Assembly (NCBI GenBank): GCA_022508365.1
Contig: JAFLVH010000012.1
Location: forward strand, 1-33,164
From: Clostridiales bacterium
GTDB taxonomy: Bacteria; Bacillota; Clostridia; Christensenellales; Pumilibacteraceae
Direction of reading: 5' to 3'
Length of the DNA stretch: 33,164 nt
Under the pieces are notes generated by a model. That model made no database searches, was not told where the DNA came from, and was given only the letters and a program-made list of their open reading frames with translations. Position numbers and translations under genes: made by a program. Numbering within the stretch: position 1 is the first letter of the stretch; every line of letters starts with the position of its first letter. Shown in pieces: positions 1 to 7,544 of the stretch.

Positions 1-1431
1 GATGAGCTCGGACAGGCGCGGATTGGACTGAATAAGCCAGCGGCGGTGCGTAATGCCGTTGGTGACGTTGGTAAACCTGTCGGGATAGATATCGTTGAAC
101 TCGCTGAAGATGGTGTCCTTAATTATCTCGCTGTGCAGCGCCGACACGCCGTTTATCTTTTGCGAGCCGATGACGCACAGGTTTGCCATTTTCACCTGGT
201 TGTTGTGGATAATGCGCATGGCGTCCACCTTTCTGCCGTCGATCTGCTTTTCCTCCATTTCGGCGACAAACCTGCGGTTGATCTCGCCGACGATTGTGTA
301 TATGCGCGGCAGCACAAGGCGGAATGTATTTTCGTCCCACTTTTCAAGAGCTTCCGCCATGACGGTGTGGTTGGTGTAGTTGACGGTGCGGATTGTTATA
401 TCCCACGCGTCGTCCCACGAATAGCCGTGTTCGTCCATAAGTAGGCGCATAAGCTCGGGGATGGCGAGCGCCGGATGCGTATCGTTGGCGTGAATGACCG
501 CCTTGTCGGGCAGGTTCTTCAAGCTCTTATAAAGGCGCAGGTGGTCCTTTATGATGCTCTGAAGCGAAGCGGAAACAAGGAAGTATTCCTGCTGCAGTCT
601 TAGCTGTTTGCCCTGCGAGTGGTCGTCCGAAGGATACAGAACCTTGGAGATGAGCTCGGCCTCGTTTTCGCGCAAGACCGCTTTTTCGTAATCGCCCTGC
701 GAGAAGGAGCGCATATCGAACTGGGTGGACGATGTAGCCGTCCAAAGCCTTAAGACGCTGACGCCTGCGTTGTCGCCGTAGCCGGAAATCATTACGTCGT
801 TGGCAAGCGCGTCTACGCTGACGCCGTCGACATATCTGACGCGCAGTCTGTCGCCGTCCATGTACTCCTCCACCCTGCCGCCGAAGTTGACGGTAAAGCG
901 CTTATCGGAGCGCGGCATCATCCATACTTCGCCGCTGGGCAACCACATATCGGGCAGCTCAACCTGCTGATTGTCCACAATGCGCTGACGGAACAAACCG
1001 TACTGATAACGAATGGTAAAGCCCATTGCAGGATAGTTCATTGTTGCAAGACTGTCCATAAAGCATGAGGCAAGCCGTCCGAGACCGCCGTTGCCCAGTC
1101 CTGCGTCCGATTCTCTTTCGAACAGGCTGTCAAGAGAGAACTTCATATTTTTGAGACATTCGTCAAATTGCTGTGTAAGTCCCAGGTTGAACAGATTGTT
1201 CTTAAGCGATCTGCCGATGAGGAACTCCATGCAAAGGTAGTACACGCGTTTATACTTACCTTCCGCAATGCGCGCATTGTTCTCTTGCTTTTTTTGCAAT
1301 AACAGGTCGCGCACAACCAACGCGATAGCCTTGTACATCTGGTCCTCGTTGGCGCGTTCGGGCGTGATAGCAAAGTAACGGGCAAGCTTATCGACTATAA
1401 GCTCTTGTACCTCTTTTGTTGTCTTGTTCAT
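1..1431 (-). CDS. glgP: Glycogen/maltodextrin phosphorylase, C-terminal part cut by window edge
   Basis: GT35 phosphorylase, which releases glucose-1-phosphate from alpha-1,4-glucan ends in the cytoplasm. Translating the minus strand from the ATG at 1431 gives 477 open residues to the window edge, so roughly the last 40% of the usual ~800 residues is missing, including the region that holds the PLP lysine. Visible family signatures are MEFLIGR, the glycine-rich GNGGLGRLASCFMDSLA, GFTIRYQYGLFRQ, HANDTHPALAIPELMRLLMD and FTNVTNGITHRRWL. The start is supported by GGAGG five bases upstream. It lies 118 bases downstream of glgA but has its own terminator-separated promoter. Together with GlgB and GlgA it makes a storage and mobilisation set. 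I am confident of the family; glycogen versus maltodextrin preference cannot be read from this fragment. Confidence 0.96.
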   Translation of the reverse strand, partial: MNKTTKEVQELIVDKLARYFAITPERANEDQMYKAIALVVRDLLLQKKQENNARIAEGKYKRVYYLCMEFLIGRSLKNNLFNLGLTQQFDECLKNMKFSLDSLFERESDAGLGNGGLGRLASCFMDSLATMNYPAMGFTIRYQYGLFRQRIVDNQQVELPDMWLPSGEVWMMPRSDKRFTVNFGGRVEEYMDGDRLRVRYVDGVSVDALANDVMISGYGDNAGVSVLRLWTATSSTQFDMRSFSQGDYEKAVLRENEAELISKVLYPSDDHSQGKQLRLQQEYFLVSASLQSIIKDHLRLYKSLKNLPDKAVIHANDTHPALAIPELMRLLMDEHGYSWDDAWDITIRTVNYTNHTVMAEALEKWDENTFRLVLPRIYTIVGEINRRFVAEMEEKQIDGRKVDAMRIIHNNQVKMANLCVIGSQKINGVSALHSEIIKDTIFSEFNDIYPDRFTNVTNGITHRRWLIQSNPRLSELI

Positions 1432-1473
1432 ATATCCTCCGCTCCCGAAAAATGGGTAAATTCAGTGTTATGT

Positions 1474-1489
1474 TGTGCAAAATAGCACA
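1474..1489. promoter_or_regulatory. Palindrome at the predicted glgP transcription start
   Basis: TGTGC(AAAATA)GCACA is a 5-bp inverted repeat (1474-1478/1485-1489) placed from about +1 to +16 of the predicted glgP transcript. It could be a repressor operator or a small 5' UTR hairpin. The arms are short, so this is suggestive only. Confidence 0.35.
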
Positions 1490-1495
1490 TTAAAT

Positions 1496-1525
1496 ATTGT
1501 AAAATATGCACGCAAAAAAAGTCAA
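1496..1525 (-). promoter_or_regulatory. Promoter of glgP
   Basis: On the minus strand a -35 TTGACT (1520-1525) and a -10 TACAAT (1496-1501) are separated by 18 bp. The predicted start is near 1489, leaving about 58 bases of 5' UTR. The -35 box and spacer overlap the tail of the glgA terminator: the terminator's T-tract forms part of the promoter spacer. Confidence 0.7.
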
Positions 1526-1550
1526 GCGTTCAAACGTAAATTTAACGCTT
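1514..1550 (-). terminator. Intrinsic terminator of glgA
   Basis: On the minus strand AAGCGTT pairs with AACGCTT (7-bp perfect stem at 1544-1550 and 1524-1530, 13-base loop), followed by GAC and seven T. It begins inside the glgA stop codon, so glgA and glgP are likely separate transcripts with some readthrough. Confidence 0.65.
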
Positions 1551-3013
1551 TATGCGGCGAGCACGCGGTACAAAACGTTGTACTCGAGCGCCGCCTTGCC
1601 CCACGAAAAATCACACGCCATTGCGCGCTTGATGAGCGCAGTCCACATCTTCTTGTTGTTGTTGTACATATCGAGCGCACGGTAGATTGTTTTGTCCATG
1701 ACGTCCGAATCGTATTCCTCAAACACAAAGCCGTTGCCGACGTCGCCCTTGCCGCAGTCCACAATGGAATCGATAAGTCCGCCGGTCGCGCGAACGACGG
1801 GCACGGCGCCGAACCGGCACGCGTACATCTGCATAAGACCGCACGGCTCGGTGCGTGACGGGACAAGACAGATGTCCGCCGCCGCAAGCACCTTGCGCAC
1901 CAAATCCTTGTTATAAGTGATAAGCGCGCGCACTCTGGGGCTGTACATGTTTTGTATATAAGAGAGATATCCTTCTATATCCGCGTCGCCCTTGCCCATG
2001 ACTATCAGCTGAATATTGGTGTTGAGAATATTATCCTCGGCGCCAACCTTGTTGATGGACTTGCGCAACAGGTCATAGCCTTTGTACGCGGCCATGCGCG
2101 CCATCATGCACACTACGGGCACGTTTTCGTCCTCGGGCAGGGAGAGCATGCGCTGAAGCTCTACCTTGTTCTTCTTTTTGGCTTCGAGCGAATTCGCGTC
2201 GTAATTGACAAACAGCGAATCGCTTGTCGCAGGGTTAAACTCGTCTACGTCTATGCCGTTGAGTATGCCTACAATCTTGTCGCGGTGCTCGATCAAAACG
2301 CCGTCAAGCCCGCCGGCAAACTCGGGCAAGCGAATTTCCCTTGCGTACTGCGGCGACATGGTGGTTATCTTGTCGCAAGTGACTATTGCCGCTTTGACAA
2401 GGTTTATCTTGCCGTTGTGCTCGACAAGCGGAACGTTTTCGTCGCCGATGCCGAATACGTCGCCCGCAATGATAAGCGGATAAATGCCCTGGTAGTTTAT
2501 GTTGTGCAGAGTGAACACGTTTTTAATGCGCTCATAGCCCTCGCGGTACTTGTACTCCAATTGATAGTACACCGGCACGAGCGCGGTGAGATGGTCGTTG
2601 GACTGAAGTATCTCGGGCTTGAAGTCGAGATACGGGATAAGCTCGAGCGCCGCGCGCGAAAAGAACGCAAACCGCTCGGCGTCGTCGTAGTAGCCGTAAA
2701 GATTGCCGCGCTTAAAGTAGTATTCGTTGTCCACAAAGTAGTAGACCACGCCCTCATGCTCCATGCGGAAAAGTCCGCAGTACTGGTTGCGCCAGGCAAG
2801 AGATACGGTAATGTTGCACACAAACTTCATGTTCTCTTTGTATCTGTATGCCACGTCCTCGTAAAGCGGCATCATGACGCGCGCATCCGTCTTTTTGGTG
2901 CTGTTGAGCGCGCGCGGCAGGGATGAGCAAACCTCGCCCATTCCGCCTGTTGACGCAAACGGTTCGGCTTCCGTCGTAACAAACAGTACGCTGTTGATTT
3001 TTGCTTTTGCCAT
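1550..3013 (-). CDS. glgA: Glycogen synthase (GT5)
   Basis: Transfers glucose from a nucleotide sugar (ADP-glucose in characterised bacterial GT5 enzymes) to growing alpha-1,4-glucan. It has 487 residues, close to the usual ~480. The N-terminal Rossmann half starts VLFVTTEAEPFASTGGMGEV. The C-terminal half carries the family signature SRTEPCGLMQMYACRFGAVP followed by ATGGLIDSI, containing the conserved acidic EPCGL motif. Oddity: the KxGG(L/M)xDV motif normally opens with a lysine that contacts the donor phosphate; here it reads STGGMGEV, with serine in that place and glutamate for the usual aspartate. The start at 3013 is supported by AAGGAG ten bases upstream. It follows glgB by 167 bases. 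No glgC or glgD is in the window. The family call is very secure; donor preference is open because of the substitution. Confidence 0.95.
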   Translation of the reverse strand: MAKAKINSVLFVTTEAEPFASTGGMGEVCSSLPRALNSTKKTDARVMMPLYEDVAYRYKENMKFVCNITVSLAWRNQYCGLFRMEHEGVVYYFVDNEYYFKRGNLYGYYDDAERFAFFSRAALELIPYLDFKPEILQSNDHLTALVPVYYQLEYKYREGYERIKNVFTLHNINYQGIYPLIIAGDVFGIGDENVPLVEHNGKINLVKAAIVTCDKITTMSPQYAREIRLPEFAGGLDGVLIEHRDKIVGILNGIDVDEFNPATSDSLFVNYDANSLEAKKKNKVELQRMLSLPEDENVPVVCMMARMAAYKGYDLLRKSINKVGAEDNILNTNIQLIVMGKGDADIEGYLSYIQNMYSPRVRALITYNKDLVRKVLAAADICLVPSRTEPCGLMQMYACRFGAVPVVRATGGLIDSIVDCGKGDVGNGFVFEEYDSDVMDKTIYRALDMYNNNKKMWTALIKRAMACDFSWGKAALEYNVLYRVLAA

Positions 3014-3106
3014 TATTATTTTTCTCCTTTTATTTGACAGAATATCAACGGACGGTGTAAAAGCAAACGAGTATTATGTAGTATCCGTTTTTCATATTTT
3101 ATAACT

Positions 3107-3115
3107 AGTATACCA
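3107..3115 (-). promoter_or_regulatory. Possible extended -10 promoter of glgA
   Basis: On the minus strand TGGTATACT combines an upstream TG with a TATACT -10 box, about 95 bases ahead of the glgA start. No convincing -35 hexamer lies at the right distance, so it would have to work as an extended -10 promoter. glgA could equally be transcribed from the glgB promoter. Confidence 0.35.
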
Positions 3116-3180
3116 TAGCAGGCGAAATTTGAGCGCGGATTACACCGATGTTTGCAACAAAAGCCCGCGGTTTTATTGAA

Positions 3181-5271
3181 TTATTTTGTCGTTTTTTTGG
3201 TCGAAGGTTTTTTAGCGGCCTTCTTTTCCGCAGGCTCCGCTTTTTTCTCTGCGGGCTTTGCTTTCTTTTCCGCCGGTTTCTCCGCGGCGGACTTTTTGGC
3301 GGCAGGCTTCTTTTCCGCAGCCGGCTTCTTTTCCGCAGCCGACTTTTTCGCCGCCTTCTTTTCCGCAGCAGGCTTTTCCTCGGCGGACTTTTTGGCGACA
3401 GGCTTCTTTTCGGCAGGCGCCTTAGCCTTTGTGTTAGGGCAATACAGCAATATGCCGCCCATGGGAGGGATGTCTATGCTGAGCGAATCTTCCTTGCCGT
3501 GGCTTGCTATTTTTTCGGTCTTGTACACCGTGCCGGACTGACTCCAGCGGAATATTTCGGTGCGCAATAGCTCGGTGTATTCGCCCTCGTGCGCGCCGAA
3601 GCGGTAGCCGTCGTGCGGCACCGGCGAGAAGTTGATTATGGCGAGCATGCGGTTTTCCTCGCTGTCGCGGCGCTCGTACACAAGAATATTCTGTTGGTAA
3701 TCGTCCGCCACAAGCCATTCAAAGCCCCTCCAATCGTAATCGATCTCGTGCATGGCGGGATAGTTTTTGTAAATGCCGTTGAGCACCGACACAAACTTTT
3801 GCAAATCCTTGTGGGCGGGATATTCGAGGATATTCCAGTCGAGCTCCTTGTTAAAGTTCCACTCGTTGAACTGGCCGAGCTCCGCGCCCATAAACAGCAG
3901 CTTTTTGCCGGGGTGCGACCACATGTACGTCAGGAAGTTTCTGACGCCGGCAAACTTCATGTCGTAGTCGCCGGGCATCTTGTTGATGAGCGAGCCCTTG
4001 CCGTACACCACCTCGTCGTGCGAAATGGGCAGAATAAAGTTTTCCGTGAACGCGTAAATCATGGAGAAGGTTATCGTGTTGTGGTGGTACTTGCGGAACA
4101 CCGGATCGACCTTTATGTAGGACAAAGTATCGTTCATCCAACCCATGTTCCACTTAAAGTTGAAACCAAGTCCGCCCATGTCCACAGGCCGCGACACGCC
4201 GCCCCATGCCGTGGATTCCTCCGCTATCATAAGCGCGTTGGGATATTTGGCAAATATCGCGGTGTTGAGCCTACGCAAAAAGTCCACCGCCTCGAGGTTT
4301 TCGTTGCCGCCGTAGATGTTGGGACGCCATTCGTATCTGCCGTAATCGAGATACAGCATGCTGGCCACCGCGTCCACGCGCAGGCCGTCTATATGGTACT
4401 TATCCAACCAGTAGAACGCGTTGCTGATAAGGAAGTTTCTGACCTCGTTTCTGCCGTAGTCAAAGCAACGCGTGCCCCATTCCTTGTGCTCCATCCGGAG
4501 AGGATCGCTGTGCTCATACAAGGGACCGCCGTCAAACTCGTACAGACCGTCGCCGTTTTTGGGGAAGTGCCCGGGCACCCAGTCCAGAATGACAGCTATG
4601 CCTACGGAGTGCATCTTGTCCACAAGATAGGCAAAGTCCTCGGGCGTGCCGTAGCGCGACGTAGGCGCGTAGTAGCCCGTCACCTGATAGCCCCACGACC
4701 CGTCAAACGGATATTCCGCAACGCCCATAAGCTCGAGATGAGTGTATCCCATTTCCTTGAGGTAATCGCTCATTTCGTCGGCGAACTTGCGGTAAGAGAA
4801 TGTGTTGCCGTCGGCGTATCTGCGCCAGGACGCAATGTGCGCCTCGTACACCGTCATGGGCGCGGAGTACGGATTTTTCTTGTTCTTAATGTACTCGCCG
4901 TCCGTCCATTTAAAGTCGTCTATGGTCACGACCTTGGCGTTGGTACCCTCAAAGGTTTCGCGGTGGAAGGCGAACGGATCGCACTTGTAAATGGGATAAG
5001 AGAATCCGTTTTCTATATAGAACTTGTAGTTATCGTAAAGCTTAACGCCGGAGACAGTGACCTCCCAAATGCCCGCCTCGGTGATCTTGGTCATGCGGTT
5101 AGCGTCTTTGTTCCAGCCGTTGAAGTCGCCCACGACCGAAATGGACGTGGCGCGCGTTGACCAAACGCGAAAAACGGCGGTGCCTGTCTTGGGATCGAAA
5201 TGACAGCCCATGTATTTGTATGCGTCAAATGCGTCCCCGTGATGGTATGCGTCAAGCATGTTGATATCCAT
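3181..5271 (-). CDS. glgB: 1,4-alpha-glucan branching enzyme with a histone-like Lys/Ala/Pro tail
   Basis: GH13 branching enzyme, which cuts alpha-1,4-glucan and rejoins it through alpha-1,6 links in the cytoplasm. It has 696 residues. A CBM48-type N-terminal domain (about 24-110, with GDFNGWN) precedes the catalytic barrel. Catalytic regions are DGLRVDAV (nucleophile Asp300), the acid/base Glu in AEEST (351-352) and ISHDEVV (His418, Asp419). The usual fold ends at about residue 614. Residues 615-696 are almost only Lys, Ala, Pro and Glu in AEKKPAAKKSA-type units, ending KKTTK. Such tails are known from histone H1-like bacterial proteins but are not a standard part of GlgB. The start has AGGAG six bases upstream and a strong promoter. 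It is the first gene of the glgB-glgA-glgP block. I see no clear terminator after it. Confidence 0.96.
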   Translation of the reverse strand: MDINMLDAYHHGDAFDAYKYMGCHFDPKTGTAVFRVWSTRATSISVVGDFNGWNKDANRMTKITEAGIWEVTVSGVKLYDNYKFYIENGFSYPIYKCDPFAFHRETFEGTNAKVVTIDDFKWTDGEYIKNKKNPYSAPMTVYEAHIASWRRYADGNTFSYRKFADEMSDYLKEMGYTHLELMGVAEYPFDGSWGYQVTGYYAPTSRYGTPEDFAYLVDKMHSVGIAVILDWVPGHFPKNGDGLYEFDGGPLYEHSDPLRMEHKEWGTRCFDYGRNEVRNFLISNAFYWLDKYHIDGLRVDAVASMLYLDYGRYEWRPNIYGGNENLEAVDFLRRLNTAIFAKYPNALMIAEESTAWGGVSRPVDMGGLGFNFKWNMGWMNDTLSYIKVDPVFRKYHHNTITFSMIYAFTENFILPISHDEVVYGKGSLINKMPGDYDMKFAGVRNFLTYMWSHPGKKLLFMGAELGQFNEWNFNKELDWNILEYPAHKDLQKFVSVLNGIYKNYPAMHEIDYDWRGFEWLVADDYQQNILVYERRDSEENRMLAIINFSPVPHDGYRFGAHEGEYTELLRTEIFRWSQSGTVYKTEKIASHGKEDSLSIDIPPMGGILLYCPNTKAKAPAEKKPVAKKSAEEKPAAEKKAAKKSAAEKKPAAEKKPAAKKSAAEKPAEKKAKPAEKKAEPAEKKAAKKPSTKKTTK
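3184..3429 (-). repeat. Degenerate coding repeat: basic tail of GlgB
   Basis: This is the stretch that encodes GlgB residues 615-696. The plus strand shows recurrent TTCTTTTCCGC(A/G)GC(A/C) units of about 12-36 bases, corresponding to AEKKPAA and AKKSAAEKP. The frame stays open to the stop and the composition is purely Lys/Ala/Pro/Glu, which argues for a selected tail and not a frameshift artefact. Such tracts can change length between strains. Confidence 0.8.
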
Positions 5272-5314
5272 AAGTTACTCCTAAGATAATTTTTCAGAAT
5301 TTCTTCCACCTAAG

Positions 5315-5343
5315 ATTATACTACAAATAAAGGTAAATATCAA
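5315..5343 (-). promoter_or_regulatory. Promoter of glgB
   Basis: On the minus strand a -35 TTGATA (5338-5343) and a -10 TATAAT (5315-5320) are separated by 17 bp. The predicted start is near 5308, giving a 5' UTR of about 37 bases with an AGGAG site. This is a strong housekeeping-type promoter for the glycogen block. Confidence 0.85.
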
Positions 5344-5355
5344 GCCCTTTTGGAA

Positions 5356-5547
5356 AATTAAGAATTAAGAATTAAGAATGCAAAATGAGTGTCAGTTGGG
5401 CTTAATTTTTCGCTTAAAGCTGAAAATCCGCACAGTTATAAACTGTGCGGAGATTTTTTATTTTGTTATTTAAAGCTTGCCGAGGAATCGAATTAATTGC
5501 GACTCCGCCGCTCTCACCCTGAACTCTTAACTCTGAACTCCGAACTC
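5356..5547. repeat. Intergenic element with inverted repeat-unit ends (copy A)
   Basis: The left end (5356-5390) reads AATTAAGAATTAAGAATTAAG then AATGCAAAATGAG on the plus strand. The right end (5513-5547), read on the minus strand, is made of GAGTTCGGAGTTCAGAGTTAAG units. The ends are thus related and inverted, about 190 bases apart, and enclose a strong hairpin. The right end supplies the last codons and TAA stop of the HAD gene. Related elements lie at 8142-8356 and 20757-20908. Confidence 0.65.
5427..5460. terminator. Bidirectional hairpin terminator between the HAD gene and glgB
   Basis: TCCGCACAGTT (5427-5437) pairs with AACTGTGCGGA (5441-5451), an 11-bp perfect stem with a 3-base loop. 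A T-tract follows on the plus strand (GATTTTTTA) and a shorter ATTTT on the minus strand. For the minus-strand genes it would end the thiT-HAD transcript ahead of the glgB promoter. Confidence 0.75.
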
Positions 5548-6171
5548 GATAAACCCATCTGCAACCGCTTTTATCTCGTTTTCGTCGCGAGACAGCCTGT
5601 CGTAAACGCCTATTGTGTAAAAGCCCGCGCTCTTTGCCGTCTTTATCGCAAGTATTGCGTCCTCGAACACCGCGCATTCACTCACGTCGACGCCAATTTT
5701 TTTTGCTGCGGCAAGGTAAACGTCCGGGTGCGCCTTGCCCTTGCCCACCTCGCCTGTCGTGACAATCGCGTCAAACATATCTATCACGCCGTTTCTTTTA
5801 AGCGCGGGTAGGCACATCTCGGGCGTAGATGACGTGGCAACCGCAAGCTTTATGTTTTTTCTTTTAAGCTCTGTCAAGCATTCCTTGACGCGCGGCTTTA
5901 GCTCAAGCTCGGTTTCGTACGCGCGCACCGCCATGTCCGACCATTCACGCATCAAATCCTCGGGCTTGTCCTTAAGATTGAACCGCGCTATCGTGTACTC
6001 TGCGGTCTGACGGTATTCCATGGCGCACACCGCCTCCATGTAATCGTGCGGCACGGCTATTCCGCGCCGAGACAGAAACTTTTCGTCAATCTCCGCCCAA
6101 ATCGACAGCGAATCGAGCAAAGTCCCGTCCAGGTCGAATATTGCGCCTTTTATGTGCTTCGGTAATTCCAT
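5527..6171 (-). CDS. HAD-superfamily phosphatase (beta-phosphoglucomutase-like), thiamine-linked by context
   Basis: A 214-residue haloacid-dehalogenase hydrolase of the subfamily I, cap C1 type. Motif I is IFDLDGTLLDS (nucleophile and acid aspartates near residues 14 and 16), motif II is VATSST, the motif III lysine lies in KGKAHPDVY and motif IV is VFEDAILAI. The family removes phosphate from, or moves phosphate on, small sugars and cofactors; the substrate cannot be read from sequence. It starts 18 bases after the thiT-like gene and so is probably in the TPP-riboswitch operon, suggesting a thiamine phosphate or a thiamine precursor as substrate (inference). The ribosome binding site is weak, consistent with coupling to the upstream gene. 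The final EFGVQS and the stop are encoded by an intergenic repeat unit. Confidence 0.85.
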   Translation of the reverse strand: MELPKHIKGAIFDLDGTLLDSLSIWAEIDEKFLSRRGIAVPHDYMEAVCAMEYRQTAEYTIARFNLKDKPEDLMREWSDMAVRAYETELELKPRVKECLTELKRKNIKLAVATSSTPEMCLPALKRNGVIDMFDAIVTTGEVGKGKAHPDVYLAAAKKIGVDVSECAVFEDAILAIKTAKSAGFYTIGVYDRLSRDENEIKAVADGFIEFGVQS

Positions 6172-6189
6172 ACCGATATTTTACAACAT

Positions 6190-7428
6190 TTATTCGGTTT
6201 TGTCACTCACTTTTTCGACCGTTTCCGGTGCATTGTCGTCCGCAGTGGCGGCTGCTTCGAGTACGGGTTTTTTAGACGCGTTAACAATGCGCAGCTCTAT
6301 CTGCTTGCGGAAGGACTGCGACGCAAACACAAGAAGCGCCGCGACAATGACGATAACAAGCTCCGGAATGATATACATGCACTGGTAAACAAAAGAATAA
6401 AAATATTCATTGGCAAGCGCGCTTATGCCGTAATCCGCGGCGTATCCTGCACCGTACACGCCGAACGCAAACACGCCTGCAAAGTAGTGGCTTATAAACC
6501 TAAGCGCACCGGCGATTGTTGCGCCAAGCAAGAACTGCGCGCGCGTATTGCCCTTTAACACATTAAGCTCGCGCATTATGCCCGTAAGCCCGATTGCGGA
6601 AAACGCCACAACATAGTCGAGCGCGAACTGCGCGGGGTGAATGATCCACGGATCCTGTATCGCCTGAAGCAGACCGTAAATCGCGCCCACGGCAACGCCC
6701 TTTTTGCTTCCGAACATGAACGCAAACAGCATAAGCGGCAGCATGGACGCAAAGGTTATGCTTCCGCCCATCGGCATCTTAAACAGCCTTACATAGCTTA
6801 ACGCAAAGGACAGCGCAACGCACACCGCGCCGTAAGTAATGGTGCGCGTGTCCATGGGCTTGCTGTTTCTGTCAATCAAGAACGCCGCGACGACAATTCC
6901 TGCGGCAAGCAAAATCGCGCTCAAATACAGACCTAGGTTGCTGAGTACGTCCGCGCCGTAATTGTTTTCCACGGCCTGTCCGCTTGTGTAGTAAACAATC
7001 AAGCACACAAGCACCGCGATAAACGCCGAGCCCACAACAGCCGCGCCCACGATTTTTGCAATCTTAGTCGGCTTGACAAAAAGCGCAATCGCGCTTCCTA
7101 CAACCGCTATGACAAACACGAGCATGGGATAGAACAGAATGGGGAAAAGGTAGTCCTCGTCATGCGCAACGTCCACAAAATAGCACGCCGCAAACGTGAC
7201 AATGTAGCACACTGCCGCGGCAAGCGCCACAACTATCCAGCTGCCGTTTAAAAGTTTTGTCGCGGCGGCATATGACTGTTCGTCATACTTTTTTCGCGAT
7301 AGCGTCATGTACAGCCTTGTCGCGACAAAGGCCAAGACGAGCGCAATAGTGACCCACAGCGCAATCGTGCGGCAGGTTTTGGTTGCATCCTCAAAGTTGG
7401 CAAAGTAGTAAGTGATGTCTTCTAACAT
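6190..7428 (-). CDS. thiT: ECF thiamine transporter S component (ThiT/YuaJ-like) with extra N-terminal membrane region
   Basis: Membrane substrate-binding subunit for thiamine uptake; known ThiT proteins work with a shared EcfAAT energising module, not seen here. It has 412 residues, about twice the usual ~190. The C-terminal half (from about residue 195) matches the ThiT family: RLFKMPMGGSITFASMLPL, GAIYGLLQAIQDPWIIHPAQ and RFISHYFAGVFAFGVYG. The first ~190 residues add about five hydrophobic segments (near 22-42, 50-70, 92-112, 125-145 and 165-188) of unknown role. A TPP riboswitch with its own terminator precedes it, which independently supports thiamine. A strong GGAGGAG site sits seven bases before the ATG at 7428. 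The C-terminus is Glu/Asp-rich and cytosolic-looking. The ThiT assignment is strong; the extension is unexplained. Confidence 0.88.
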   Translation of the reverse strand: MLEDITYYFANFEDATKTCRTIALWVTIALVLAFVATRLYMTLSRKKYDEQSYAAATKLLNGSWIVVALAAAVCYIVTFAACYFVDVAHDEDYLFPILFYPMLVFVIAVVGSAIALFVKPTKIAKIVGAAVVGSAFIAVLVCLIVYYTSGQAVENNYGADVLSNLGLYLSAILLAAGIVVAAFLIDRNSKPMDTRTITYGAVCVALSFALSYVRLFKMPMGGSITFASMLPLMLFAFMFGSKKGVAVGAIYGLLQAIQDPWIIHPAQFALDYVVAFSAIGLTGIMRELNVLKGNTRAQFLLGATIAGALRFISHYFAGVFAFGVYGAGYAADYGISALANEYFYSFVYQCMYIIPELVIVIVAALLVFASQSFRKQIELRIVNASKKPVLEAAATADDNAPETVEKVSDKTE

Positions 7429-7464
7429 ATTTCTCCTCCAAAGTGGAATTAATCGACCTTTTAA

Positions 7465-7493
7465 CTAATTCTTAATCCAAAATTCTTAATTAA
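7465..7493 (-). repeat. Repeat-unit remnant in the thiT leader
   Basis: On the minus strand this reads AATTAAGAATTTTGGATTAAG followed by AATTAG, two units of the AATTAAGAAT family found elsewhere at gene ends. Here it lies between the riboswitch terminator and the thiT ribosome binding site. Confidence 0.5.
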
Positions 7494-7526
7494 AAAATGC
7501 GTTCGTGTCGAGCACACAAACGCATT
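7490..7526 (-). terminator. Riboswitch-controlled intrinsic terminator
   Basis: On the minus strand AATGCGTTTGTGT (7514-7526) pairs with ACACGAACGCATT (7496-7508) around a 5-base loop, 13 bp with one G-U, and runs into TTTTTT. It lies directly after the TPP aptamer and before thiT, the classic layout for transcription attenuation when TPP is bound. Confidence 0.9.
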
Positions 7527-7544
7527 AATAGACCGAGTTATAAG

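Noticed and set aside
3150-3180. Possible terminator after glgB (AAAACCGCGGGCTTTT)
   Set aside because: The stem is a few base pairs, mostly A-T, with only a short T-run; not convincing.
3184-3429. GlgB tail as a frameshift product
   Set aside because: The frame runs directly out of the domain end with consistent Lys/Ala/Pro/Glu codons to a normal stop, and no alternative frame restores a typical GlgB terminus. It stays listed as a real but unusual tail.
3589-5160. A 523-codon open frame on the plus strand opposite glgB, and similar long antisense frames opposite glgA (1952-2926), the GH78-like gene and the scaffold-like gene
   Set aside because: They mirror the strongly biased codons of the real genes, have no ribosome binding sites or recognisable motifs, and give Val/His/Arg/Ala-rich low-complexity peptides.
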